A stretch of DNA of 64,000 nt from Paramecium sonneborni (lineage: Eukaryota > Ciliophora > Oligohymenophorea > Peniculida > Parameciidae). The notes beneath the pieces were generated by a model. That model was not told the origin of the DNA and did no database searches. It saw only the letters and a list, made by a program, of their open reading frames with translations. Positions 27,856 through 39,937 of this stretch are shown in pieces (the first letter of the stretch is position 1; each line of letters opens with the position of its first letter). The translations under genes and the position numbers were made by a program. The stretch is from positions 263,673 to 327,672 of the forward strand of contig CAJJDN010000070.1 in assembly GCA_905182985.1 (NCBI GenBank), in the 5' to 3' direction.

Positions 27856-29269
27856 ATGTCAGATTAATGTACAAAGGGAATAAATTGGGGTTAAGTTTAA
27901 ATAGATGATAAAAATTTGTCTATGAAATATAATTCCACAAATATAATCAAATTACCATTAAAAAAAGTGGTTAATTCTAATACTTAGAAAAATGATATCG
28001 TTTTATAATTGACTACTGATGATTGTGGTGAAAAGTATAGCTCCAATGATTAATTAGTGATGACATGTTATGTGAAGTGAGATTTTTTATACCTCCGTAA
28101 GAATAAGTAAAAATTCAGATTGATTTAGAAAGGGAAATTTGAAAAAAAAAAATAAGATGAAGATTCAAATTAAGAGAAAGCTGATGATGATGAAGAAGAA
28201 GAACCAACATTTTAATAAAAACTATAAAATGAAATTTTAGTTAAGGCAAAAATAGGATAAAGTAGTGCTGATTCTATTCTTACTATTCATGATGTTCCTT
28301 TAATTGTACCTAGGTAATTTATTAATTCATAATCAAAAGGGGACGTTATACTATGGATTTCTTTAAAAAAGATATTAGATTTCATGGAAATACTTATTAA
28401 TTTACAACTGATTATAAGGGTATCTCAAGATTTTTCTTATTACCTATGCCAGATGAAATCAATTTATCATTTGTTATAGGATTAGAACATCCTTTTAAAT
28501 AAGGATAAACAGCATATAATTATTTAGTAATGTAATTTAAAAAGGACGTTGAAAGTGATATTAACTTAAAATATTAAAGATAATAACTTGATGAAATTGG
28601 TTGGAAACAAATTAAAGAAGAATATTCTGGTCCCTTATATGATACTATTTGTGAATTATTATCTGAAATAACAGGAATTAAAGTTATTACACCTAAAAAC
28701 TTTAAAACCAAAAATGGTTTAAACTGTTTAAGATGTTCAGTTGGTCCTCATTCTGGATTCTTATTTCCATTAGAGAAATCTTTAATTTATCTTTAAAAAC
28801 CTGTACTTCATATTAAACATGAAGAAATTAAAGAAGTGATATTTTAAAGAGTATTTATTTAATTTTAAAAATATTATTAGATTGGATCAACTAATTTAAA
28901 TAAATTTTTTGATGTGAAAATAGTTTATAGAAATTCAAATCAACTATTTTCTAGCATTGAAAAAGATGAATTGGATAATTTAACTTAATATTTCTCATCC
29001 AAAAAAATTGCAGTTAGAAAATTATAAGAAGAACTTCCTAGAGTTTAATTAGATGATAGTGATAGTGATGAAGATGAAGATAATAATAATGAAAATAAAA
29101 AGTTTATTAAATTTTATATTTTTTAAGGAATAAACCTAAAACAGATCCTAATAATTTAGATTCAGATGAAGATGATGATGATTTTTAAGAAGGAGATGTT
29201 GATGATTAATCTGAAGGAAGTGATGAAAGTGATGAATCTGATAGTAATTCAAAAAGAAATAAAAAATGA
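27856..29269 (+). CDS. SSRP1: FACT histone chaperone subunit SSRP1/Pob3
   Basis: FACT moves along chromatin with RNA and DNA polymerases and handles H2A-H2B. The order matches SSRP1/Pob3: an N-terminal domain (GINWGQVQIDDKNLSM, DDMLCEVRFFIPP), a linker of Lys and acidic residues, then the middle tandem-PH part (ADSILTIHDVPLIVPRGRYT, DIRFHGNTYQFTTDYKGISR, FFLLPMP, FVIGLEHPFKQGQTAY, CSVGPHSGFLFPLEKSLIY), and an acidic Ser/Asp tail ending SDSNSKRNKK at TGA 29267-29269. No HMG box follows the acidic tail, as in yeast Pob3 and unlike animal SSRP1. Four introns of 22-27 nt (for example joining GEN to DDMLCEV, and IVPR to GRYT) all preserve conserved sequence, so the model is secure. Confidence 0.93.
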
Positions 29270-29279
29270 TGATGTTATA

Positions 29280-29336
29280 AAAATAATAATAATAATAATA
29301 TAATAATAATAATAATATAATAATAATAATTAATAA
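29280..29336 (+). repeat. AAT trinucleotide microsatellite
   Basis: An imperfect run of AAT units just after the SSRP1 stop, interrupted by ATA slips. It lies in the 3' spacer between two convergent genes and is not translated in either model. Confidence 0.85.
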
Positions 29337-29431
29337 ATTTATATGACAGATAATTATATCTTTATTAATTCAATAAAATAGACTAGAAACCAATATTTAA
29401 ATTATTTAATATAATGTTCAATAATGAATAT

Positions 29432-30065
29432 TCAATCAACTGATCTTTATCTCCAAGCATTTACCATTCCTTAAATAAATACTCCTCCCATTCCAAAGAA
29501 TGATGCCAAACTATAATTAAATGTTTTATCTGTGAAATTATATTAGAATGTATCATTAATGAATACTCCTGCAAATAAACACACATATCCTGCTAATATC
29601 AACAGAGCCATCACATATGAAAGAGCACTTAATTTCAAAAATGGTTAAACCATTCCTACCAAAAATCCTGTTAACATTAAAACAAATGCTGAAATGGCCA
29701 GGTCTAAATAAGATCTATACTTATCTTGGTCAGTTGTGCTAATATTTGTAATATAAGAAAATTAAGTATAATCACCACCATCATTTTCTTTCAAATAAGA
29801 AACCATAGCTAAGTTTACAACCACTACTAAAGACATAAATGTATTGCTTAAAAGAAGTCTTATCTTTAAATCTCTAATTTGTTATTACTATAATTACTTA
29901 CAATCCCATTTCCCTTTCTTGTTCTTTTTATTTTAAATAATAATAAATTAATTTATACACATTCCTTTTAAAATCCTCATTCAATCTAAATCTTCCTTCA
30001 AAATAATCTCAATTATCCTTATCCTTACTTTCTATTTATTTTTATTTAATTTATTTATTCATCAT
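29432..30065 (-). CDS. Small multi-pass membrane protein
   Basis: From an ATG at 30065 (MMNKQIKQKQIERRF) to TGA at 29432-29434, about 190 residues after removing 33-nt and 28-nt introns. After a basic N-terminal region come three to four hydrophobic helices: LLLSNTFMSLVVVVNLAMV, LDLAISAFVLMLTGFLVGMV, SYVMALLILAGYVCLFAGVF and a weaker SLASFFGMGGVFIQGMV. A short acidic loop (ENDGGDYTQ) separates the first two. I do not recognise the family; the topology suggests a small four-helix protein of an internal membrane. Confidence 0.7.
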
Positions 30066-30386
30066 ACTTCCTAATTTAGAAATACTATATTTTATAGAAC
30101 ATGACTTTAGAACAAAAATTATTACTTTTTAAAATCAACTTTTATAGCTTCATTCAAATTAATCATTCTAAAAGCTAATTAAACATTTAAAAATATTATC
30201 ACATTTATGATTTCGCACTCATTTCAAATATATTTATAAACTTTTCTAAGTCATATGAAGTAAAATATTCAATCAATTTTATCTTATTAATCAATTCAGA
30301 TATAAATAGATGAATATCAAAAAAAATTAAAAATAAATATAATATTATGAGATTCTCTTATATATGCTAATTATGACAAAAAATTA

Positions 30387-31608
30387 TCATATTTTTATTT
30401 TATCTAAAAATTATTTTGGTTTATTCATGTTTAATATGTACACATTTTTGACTTTTTCAGCAATTTTTTAAACTCGATTATTATTTAATCTTTATGTTGA
30501 AGCTTCTCTTATATCAGGTAAATTGGATAGAGATTTGATATGTGTAAAATTACGAGCAGTTTAAATTATTTTATTAGGGGATGAAACATCTGTTTCTGTA
30601 AGACTTTATAAATTTTGATATTGAAAATGAATTTATTTCTTTATAATGCCTATTGATTTAATTTAGTTAGTTTGAGAATGTTGATTAACATAATTCTGAA
30701 TAGATGTAAATGTCTTGCGTTATTTCTTAGTTATATCAAGGACTACTTTTTATGAATCAAAAAATCTCTCAGTTTATTATTTTTTTGAATTTCTTTTAAT
30801 AGTAGGAGAATTATTAAGAGATTAAGAATATTTTTTAAGTTCTTCTTATAATAATAATAGTTTTTAGGAATTTTCCATATTTAAAAATAACTCTTAAGTT
30901 TCTTTAAGACATCCAATTTATTGTTAGAATTATTTTAGAATTATGTTAGATGATTTTTCATCAAATTTAGTCTAAATTTCATCTTAATTTTTTGATAAGG
31001 ATAGCCCATTATTAGTTTAAGATTTAATATTATTAGAATGTTTAATCAAAATACTAGACATTCTTTTAAATATAGTTTTCTTTCTCATTTCATTTTTTTT
31101 AGTTTGTTTTTATTACTAATGAAATGCTACATAAGTAGTAGGATAAAGAGTATCAAATCTGACCTAGAGATATAAAATTTTAGATACTTATTTATCACTA
31201 AGAAATTCACAAGCACTTCTTCTTCTAATTTTATTAAAAGTATTAGGAAATTACAGATTTTCTATATGACTTTGACTCTTATGCAATTTATTGGTATTTT
31301 TCATTCTAAGTTTATTATTTAGGAGTGTTCCTTAAATAATATAAGATTTTGTAAGTTAGGATTAGATATTCTCATGGTTATATTTTAATTGTTAGTAAGA
31401 TGATTAAGATTTTAGTTATATTTGATTTTGTGTCCTTAATGTAGGGTTTTAAATAGTGAAGTTGAATCTCTCTAATATAGACATTTGTAATACTCTATTA
31501 ATGAATATTGCATTATGGTGATTCAATATTTATACTAGTATCAAAATTTGATTGATCTTCAGGTAGCTGAGTTTGAGTAAATCTTTAATATTCTTTTGAT
31601 GATAACAT
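30387..31608 (-). CDS. Unknown Lys/Asn/Ser/Gln-rich protein
   Basis: A long frame from about 31340 to TGA at 30387-30389 gives roughly 310 residues with low-complexity Asn/Ser/Lys/Gln content and a helical centre (QIGCLKETQELFLNMEN). A 5' exon set begins at ATG 31608 (MLSSKEYQRFTQTQL). Joining it to the main frame needs one or two introns between about 31330 and 31500, which I could not place uniquely. There are no membrane or catalytic motifs. It starts 31 bp from the end of the upstream coiled-coil gene on the same strand. Confidence 0.6.
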
Positions 31609-31638
31609 AATTATATTTATAAAATAAGATTCTTTTAA

Positions 31639-32887
31639 TCAAGCTCCAAAGAGTTATGGTTTGGATTCAACATCTTCATAATCTGAGGTTTCCTCCTCTT
31701 AATGATTAATTTATTATTTTTAGTTTCTTTTTAATTATTGAGTTAATTTTTCAATTGATTATTATTATGATGTGCATTATTCTTATAATTTATTGATTTT
31801 ATCTTCTAATATTTTTTGATTGGTCGATTTCATTACTTATAAATCATTAACTCTTTTTTTAAGTGCTACCATTTACTTTTCTACTTCTAATTTACTTTCA
31901 ACAAGCTTTAAAAATATAATAAATTATGATAGTTTACAATTTTAATTTCTTTTTCAAATTAATTATTCTTTTCCATAAACCTTCTTCTTAATGTTTCACT
32001 CTCTGTTAATCTTTCACTTAAAGTGGCATTTTCTTCTAAAATTTTAGCCATTTTCTCTAATTTTCTTTCATTTTCAGAAACTTAGTTTTATTTCTATTAA
32101 TTTTAATTGATAATTCCTATTAAAAATCATTCCATACTTTCCTAATCTAATCTTTTATCTATTTCACCCTTCATTTAAAATTTTCTTTTATATTCTTCAT
32201 TTTCTTCTTCTAATTCTTCAAGTTTTTGTTTTAGATTATCAACTTCTTCTTTGTTTGCCTTTTACATTTATTAATATAATGATTATAATTTAGCAATCTA
32301 TTAAGTCATTTCTTAATTCTCTATCTTTTCTTATTCTAAATCTTAATTGATTCCACCCAATTCTCTTTTAGTTTTATTATATAAATCTTTTATTGTATCA
32401 CATTAAGATTAAAGAGATGCTTTTACATTTCTTAAATTTTCAATTTCTTTCATTGCTGTTTCAAGTTTTTTATTTTATTAGTCTATATAGTTATTCTATG
32501 AAGCTATATCAATTCTTAAATTTTAATTTTAAACATTCACGCTCTCTAATTCAATTCCTAATTAATGACATTATTATCTTAGACTTTCAACTATTTCTGA
32601 TTCAATATTAGATTCTATTTGCTTAAACTTTTAATTCATTTGCGTATTAATCTCCTTAATACTACCTAAATTAGGTGATGGTTAATCTTAAGCATAACAC
32701 CATAAACCATCCTTTTTAAATTTAAATTTTATATTACTCCTGGTTATCCACCCACTAATACTTATCTAACAGCTGCTTATTAAAATGATGAATCTTTTCT
32801 TTATGCTGATGATGATTTTTTTGTTATCGTTGAAACAGATTAATCTACTTTTTTTGTTGAAGCTGACGGTGGCTTTTGTTAATTCAT
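31639..32887 (-). CDS. Coiled-coil protein
   Basis: The start is ATG at 32887 with a Ser/Lys-rich lead (MNQQKPPSASTKKVDQS). A 26-nt intron joins GGQPG to DGLWCYAQ, and two more (21 nt, and about 32 nt) lie further on. From residue 75 to the end the protein is an almost unbroken coiled coil (for example DNLKQKLEELEEENEEYKRK), closing with an acidic tail (EEETSDYEDVE) and TGA at 31639-31641. The function is unknown. The start is head-to-head with the next gene: only 17 bp separate the two ATGs. Confidence 0.75.
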
Positions 32888-32904
32888 TATAAAAATTATT
32901 ATAT

Positions 32905-33601
32905 ATGAAAAATTCACTTACTCCTACTTCTGAAACTAAATTCAATTGTTCTCAAAAAATACATCTCCTTAAATAAAAAAGAAACAAAGATATGTTAAAT
33001 CAAGCTATTTAAGAATTAAAAAATCCATTTGATCCATTATAAGTTTCGAAAGCTTTAAAATTTCTAGAAAATTAAGTTTAAAGAAAGGCTTTATTAGATT
33101 AAATCATTTATATTAGAGAATAGAAACGTAAAAAAGAAGAATTTGATAAAATGTCTTCTATGAGAGGAATACTTAATAAAGTATCCAAAAGATTTTCAAT
33201 TGTCAAAAATTAAGAAGTTAAATATGCTAGAGATCATAATGATTTTAAAATTATGTAAGAAGAAAGGAATAAATTTGATAAACTCCAATATGAAAATTTA
33301 AATATTTAGGTAAATGAAAAAAGACCATAATTAAGAAGAATGTCTAGTCTTAGTTTCTTAACAAAAGAAAGTGATTAATTAAAATTCTAATATGAATAAA
33401 ACAATGATTAAAAAGCATTGCTTGTTCGTAGATAAACTTAAAGAAATGCTACCTTAGTGGTTAATGCAATTCTTAAGAAGGAAATGTATCTTTATTATTA
33501 TTATTATCAATTTAAGTCCTGTTAGTCCAGGAAGATCAGAAAAAATGATAAAAATTAAATAAACTTAAAAGTTATTATCATAAGAATCAATCCCAGAATG
33601 A
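32905..33601 (+). CDS. Unknown basic helical protein
   Basis: From ATG at 32905 (MKNSLTPTSETKFN) to TGA at 33599-33601, about 220 residues. One 31-nt intron near 33486 joins LKKE to IPVSPGRSEK. The middle (DQIIYIREQKRKKEEFDKM) is basic and helical. Two similar Ser/Arg motifs, RGILNKVSKRFS and RRMSSLSFL, could be kinase targets (speculative). No known domain. A second in-frame ATG at about 32980 is an alternative start and would widen the very short divergent spacer. Confidence 0.65.
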
Positions 33602-33759
33602 AGAATTAAGAATAAATTAATGAATGTTTTTATATTATAAATTGGGAACATGAAAGTTTTAATGTTTAATCTGAGATCAAAATTAATTTTAAAACATTAT
33701 TATATAAATAATTGAATTTCATAATTTAGAAATCAGCATAAATACAAATAACATAAGCA

Positions 33760-35447
<1,688 letters not shown>

Positions 35448-35798
35448 TTTAATTAAACTTTTTTCAATATTCTATGTTAATCATTTTATAAAATAATACA
35501 ATACAACAAACAAATGCTAAGAGCTCAAATTTGCAAATGATAAAATTTTGTAAGTATTCAATAAAAATATATATACTTTAAATGTGTTAACTTTTGAATC
35601 CAAAAAATTTAAAGTAAATAGTAGTTGAAATAGAAAATTTGAATTCAGGATTAGGAATAGTCACAAAAAAAATTGTTTGTTCAAGCTTCAAATTTTTATC
35701 CTAAATTAACAAAAATAAATGTAAATAAGTTTTTAAATAAAAAATAATAAACCCCCATCTAGAAGAAAATATAAATAATATTATTATGGTTATAATAT
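35448..35798. other. Intergenic spacer
   Basis: About 350 bp between the start of the AGC kinase and the end of the Myb gene. It is AT-rich with no convincing ORF, and should contain the kinase promoter. Confidence 0.6.
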
Positions 35799-36830
35799 TC
35801 ATTCAAATTCGATTTGGTCATGAGAGTTTTCTTGCTCACTATCAGAATTTTCATTATAAACAATTTAGTATGGGTTTTAGACACCAAGATGGACTCTTCT
35901 GATATAACAATAGAATCTATTTTTGACCATATTTTCCTAGAGATGAATAAATAAACTTACAGGCCTCCCTTTAAGATGAGAAGAAATAAGACTCCACTTT
36001 CCACGATACTCTTAATACAATTTGATGATGGTTGCATCTTCAGCTTCAGTCCAAGGTCCAGTGTTAATTTCAGGGTCAATTTTATTAATATAACGTTCTC
36101 TAATTTGTTTACTCAAAATACCCGGAAAGTCTAAGGCACTATAGTTGAATTAATTTTTACGTAAAGAAATCAATTTCCAATTTTTACCATGTTATTAGAC
36201 TAATTCAAGTATTTTTTCATCCTCTATTTAAGTCCATTATTTTCTCTTAATCTAGAAATAATAAAAATATAAATACAATTTTAATTGGTTGCAATCTTCT
36301 CCATCTTTAGCAACATTATGAAACATTTCTGCCAGGCATATGCTTAGCAATTTCATTCCATTTTCCATTGTGTTTTTCATACTGAACACGTAGTTAAGCA
36401 TCTTCAGTGGCATCCCAAAGTTTAAGAACTCTTTTCTTATATATATATAAATAAATTCTTACTTTTCTTATAGCTATTTATTCTTTTTTAGCATTTTGGT
36501 TAATTTCTTCTTTGATAGGTTAATAGTTTATACAATCTTCTTAAATCATGAAATCAGAAGGTAATTGAGTAGATGGTATGTCACTAGAAGATTGAAAACT
36601 AATGAATTATAATTGTATAAATACTCCAATTATTCAAAATAGTATTGGTTGTCTAATTGAAGGTATTAATCCGTTTCTATAATATCATTTTATAAGATTT
36701 GACTCTATGATTATTCAGATACTATAGGTTAGATAGACATAGTTTAAACTGGTTTTTAGATTGGTCTGTTAGCTTTATCAGGTTTCTCTCGGTTAGAAAA
36801 GCAACAAATCGATTGAAAAAAATTAAGCAT
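35799..36830 (-). CDS. Myb-repeat DNA-binding protein
   Basis: This appears to be a transcription factor of the R2R3/3R-Myb type. Repeats read from the sequence: KLWDATEDAQLRVQYEKHNGKW...IAKHMPGRN...RWRRL; KQWTQIEDEKILELVQQHGKNW; and GPWTEAEDATIIKLYQEYRG with KWSLISSHLKGRP. The regularly spaced Trp residues and the NMVKNRFYCYIRR recognition helix are typical. The start at 36830 (MLNFFQSICCFSNREKP) gives about 100 residues before the first repeat; ATG near 36738 is an alternative. Introns of 24-29 nt fit at the first linker and between GRP and ENMVKNR. TGA is at 35799-35801. The gene starts only 18 bp from the end of the PG-rich gene. Confidence 0.85.
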
Positions 36831-36848
36831 ATAATAATTAAATTATTT

Positions 36849-39800
36849 TCAAATGTCTGCAAATATGATGTTAAATGTTCTCTTATTCCAATTTGGGAAA
36901 GTTCCATCAGCATAATCTGAAGGTCCAGGTTAAACATTCTTTTAATCACTTTAAACAAATCTTTCTTTCTATATATTAAAAAACTTTAAACCTTAATTAA
37001 AAAGGGTGGTTAATCTTTTTTTTTCTTTTTGTATAAATTTATTGAATTAATCTAGGATTTATTCATAAATATAGGTTCATCATCATCATCTTCTTCAATT
37101 TCTTCTTTAATTTTCCATCTTTCTTCTGCAACGCCAAATGGAGGTTTTATAACAGCTAATTTTGGATTATCTTCTTCTGTTTTTACAATTTTTCTTTCTA
37201 TTGTATGTTAATCAACATGATATGCTACAGGTGAAGGATACATATCTGGAATAAGTAATTCTTAAATTTTAGGAACATGACTTAAAAAACTAGAAGTACC
37301 TTTAAATTTTTTTTTCTTATTATTTTTAATTTCTTCATCCATAATATCATAAGTACCAGGCCCAGGTTATTCAATATTTGAATTCTTAAATCTATCTTCA
37401 TTTGATCCAAATTAACCTAAAGGTGCCTTGACTAATTTCGAGATTAATCTTTGTTCCATAGTATCAATTACTTTATAATTTCCTGGTGGAGGACTTTCAG
37501 ATAATTTTTCATCAAAACGTTTTCTAGCTATCAAAAATGGAGGTTATGGACCTTATTATTTTTGTTAAATAACATCTACCTAGTAACTTCCAGGTCCAGG
37601 TATATGGTTTTAATTTAGTAGAAATCTTTTAGTTCTTGCTCTTATTGAGCCTTTTATCTATGATTTCTTTAAATATTAAGATATTGTTTATTGTGTTGAA
37701 GCATTTTCATAATATCCAGGTCCAGGTGTGGCATCCTTATATACATTCATTAAATACTTCTATGTAACTATATTCGGATTCTTAATCTGTATCTCTTGCT
37801 GTTGTACCAGAATTCGTAGAGAGATGAAAACTCTATGACTTATTATCTAATCCTTTCTTGATTACTCCATTATTATTTTTAGCATTTCTGAATTTAAAAT
37901 CAGAATATCTATTTAATTTAGAACTAAATGATGTTGTTGGTTTCATTTGATACATTGGCTAACAATTACTAATTATATCATATTAACCAGGTCCAATATT
38001 ATTCTCTGTATTTATAGACTGTTATTTTTTATTAGATTTGTGCCAAGATACTCCTCTTGGTTTTTTATTGCTAAAAACACTCTTAAAATCATAAGAACCT
38101 GGACCAACTTCATAAGACTAATTAACTCCATTTTTTTATTCGAGTTGAGATTCTAAGATTTTTAGAATTTATTACCTGAATTTTCAACGTAGCCTTNAAA
38201 AAACTTTAAACCTTAATTAAAAAGGGTGGTTAATCTTTTTTTTTCTTTTTGTATAAATTTATTGAATTAATCTAGGATTTATTCATAAATATAGGTTCAT
38301 CATCATCATCTTCTTCAATTTCTTCTTTAATTTTCCATCTTTCTTCTGCAACGCCAAATGGAGGTTTTATAACAGCTAATTTTGGATTATCTTCTTCTGT
38401 TTTTACAATTTTTCTTTCTATTGTATGTTAATCAACATGATATGCTACAGGTGAAGGATACATATCTGGAATAAGTAATTCTTAAATTTTAGGAACATGA
38501 CTTAAAAAACTAGAAGTACCTTTAAATTTTTTTTTCTTATTATTTTTAATTTCTTCATCCATAATATCATAAGTACCAGGCCCAGGTTATTCAATATTTG
38601 AATTCTTAAATCTATCTTCATTTGATCCAAATTAACCTAAAGGTGCCTTGACTAATTTCGAGATTAATCTTTGTTCCATAGTATCAATTACTTTATAATT
38701 TCCTGGTGGAGGACTTTCAGATAATTTTTCATCAAAACGTTTTCTAGCTATCAAAAATGGAGGTTATGGACCTTATTATTTTTGTTAAATAACATCTACC
38801 TAGTAACTTCCAGGTCCAGGTATATGGTTTTAATTTAGTAGAAATCTTTTAGTTCTTGCTCTTATTGAGCCTTTTATCTATGATTTCTTTAAATATTAAG
38901 ATATTGTTTATTGTGTTGAAGCATTTTCATAATATCCAGGTCCAGGTGTGGCATCCTTATATACATTCATTAAATACTTCTATGTAACTATATTCGGATT
39001 CTTAATCTGTATCTCTTGCTGTTGTACCAGAATTCGTAGAGAGATGAAAACTCTATGACTTATTATCTAATCCTTTCTTGATTACTCCATTATTATTTTT
39101 AGCATTTCTGAATTTAAAATCAGAATATCTATTTAATTTAGAACTAAATGATGTTGTTGGTTTCATTTGATACATTGGCTAACAATTACTAATTATATCA
39201 TATTAACCAGGTCCAATATTATTCTCTGTATTTATAGACTGTTATTTTTTATTAGATTTGTGCCAAGATACTCCTCTTGGTTTTTTATTGCTAAAAACAC
39301 TCTTAAAATCATAAGAACCTGGACCAACTTCATAAGACTAATTAACTCCATTTTTTTATTCGAGTTGAGATTCTAAGATTTTTAGAATTTATTACCTGAA
39401 TTTTCAACGTAGCCTTAATGAATATTTGATGGTATCGATGGAATGCTAATATATTTATTTTCATTCACTAATTATTCCATTACATTTAATTTAGGTTTTG
39501 GATTTTTCTAGCTTGCAGAATAAAATTTCCTGCGTTCTTCTTAGAAATAATAATTAGGACTAATAATTAGATTTAATCTAAATACCCAGGTCCTTATTAT
39601 TACTCTTCTTTAAATCTTAATGTACTTGATCTGAACACTGATATTGGTTTTGGCATTTCCAAAATTTTGATTTCTTATTCATCAGATTAAAAGATAACTT
39701 TTTATGTTTCAAATGATCCTTATAAATTATAAGCCCCAGGACCTGGCCCTTTTGTTTATTAATTCTGCTTTTGTAAGCATTTTTCAACCGTTGAATTAAA

Positions 39801-39917
39801 TGGATAAAGATTTGGCTTGAACTCTTAATCTGAGCTTTAATCATATTATCCAGGTCCCACTTTTTCTGTCTTTGGGATGTATGTAGATTTAATTTCACTT
39901 CTGTAGACAAAAGCCAT
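36849..39917 (-). CDS. Sperm-tail PG-rich repeat (SHIPPO/STPG) protein, split by an assembly duplication
   Basis: Start MAFVYRSEIKSTYIPK at 39917. About eleven PGPGxY-type repeats follow in order: VGPGQYD, GPGPGAYN, a GP-NYY repeat, VGPGSYD, IGPGQYD, TPGPGYYE, IPGPGSYQ, PPPGNYK, PGPGTYD, SPVAYH and QPGPSDYAD. Proteins of this family lie along ciliary or flagellar microtubules. Introns of 22-26 nt (for example joining EN-S to SQLEQK, and YIE to DATPGPG) keep the repeat register. The gene runs through a 1,219-bp segment present twice (36978-38196 and 38198-39416) around a single N. Reading through only one copy gives one intact gene ending at TGA 36849-36851. As assembled the frame is scrambled at the N. 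Confidence 0.88.
36978..38196. repeat. Left copy of exact 1,219-bp duplication
   Basis: Identical, as far as I can compare by eye, to 38198-39416, with a constant offset of 1,220. It begins at a run of six A and ends AGCCTT right before the N. It is most simply the end of one contig overlapping the start of the next. Confidence 0.9.
38197..38197. other. Single-N assembly gap
   Basis: The only ambiguous base in the window. It sits exactly between the two identical 1,219-bp copies, as expected when two overlapping contigs were joined without being merged. Confidence 0.95.
38198..39416. repeat. Right copy of exact 1,219-bp duplication
   Basis: Identical to 36978-38196. Unique sequence continues to the right (39417 on) in the same open frame of the PG-rich gene, and unique sequence continues to the left of the other copy, so collapsing the pair restores one continuous gene. 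Confidence 0.9.
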
Positions 39918-39937
39918 TATAATTTTTTATTATATAC

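Noticed and set aside
36978..39416. True tandem gene duplication
   Set aside because: Zero divergence, and the lone N exactly between the copies; one copy alone gives an intact gene.
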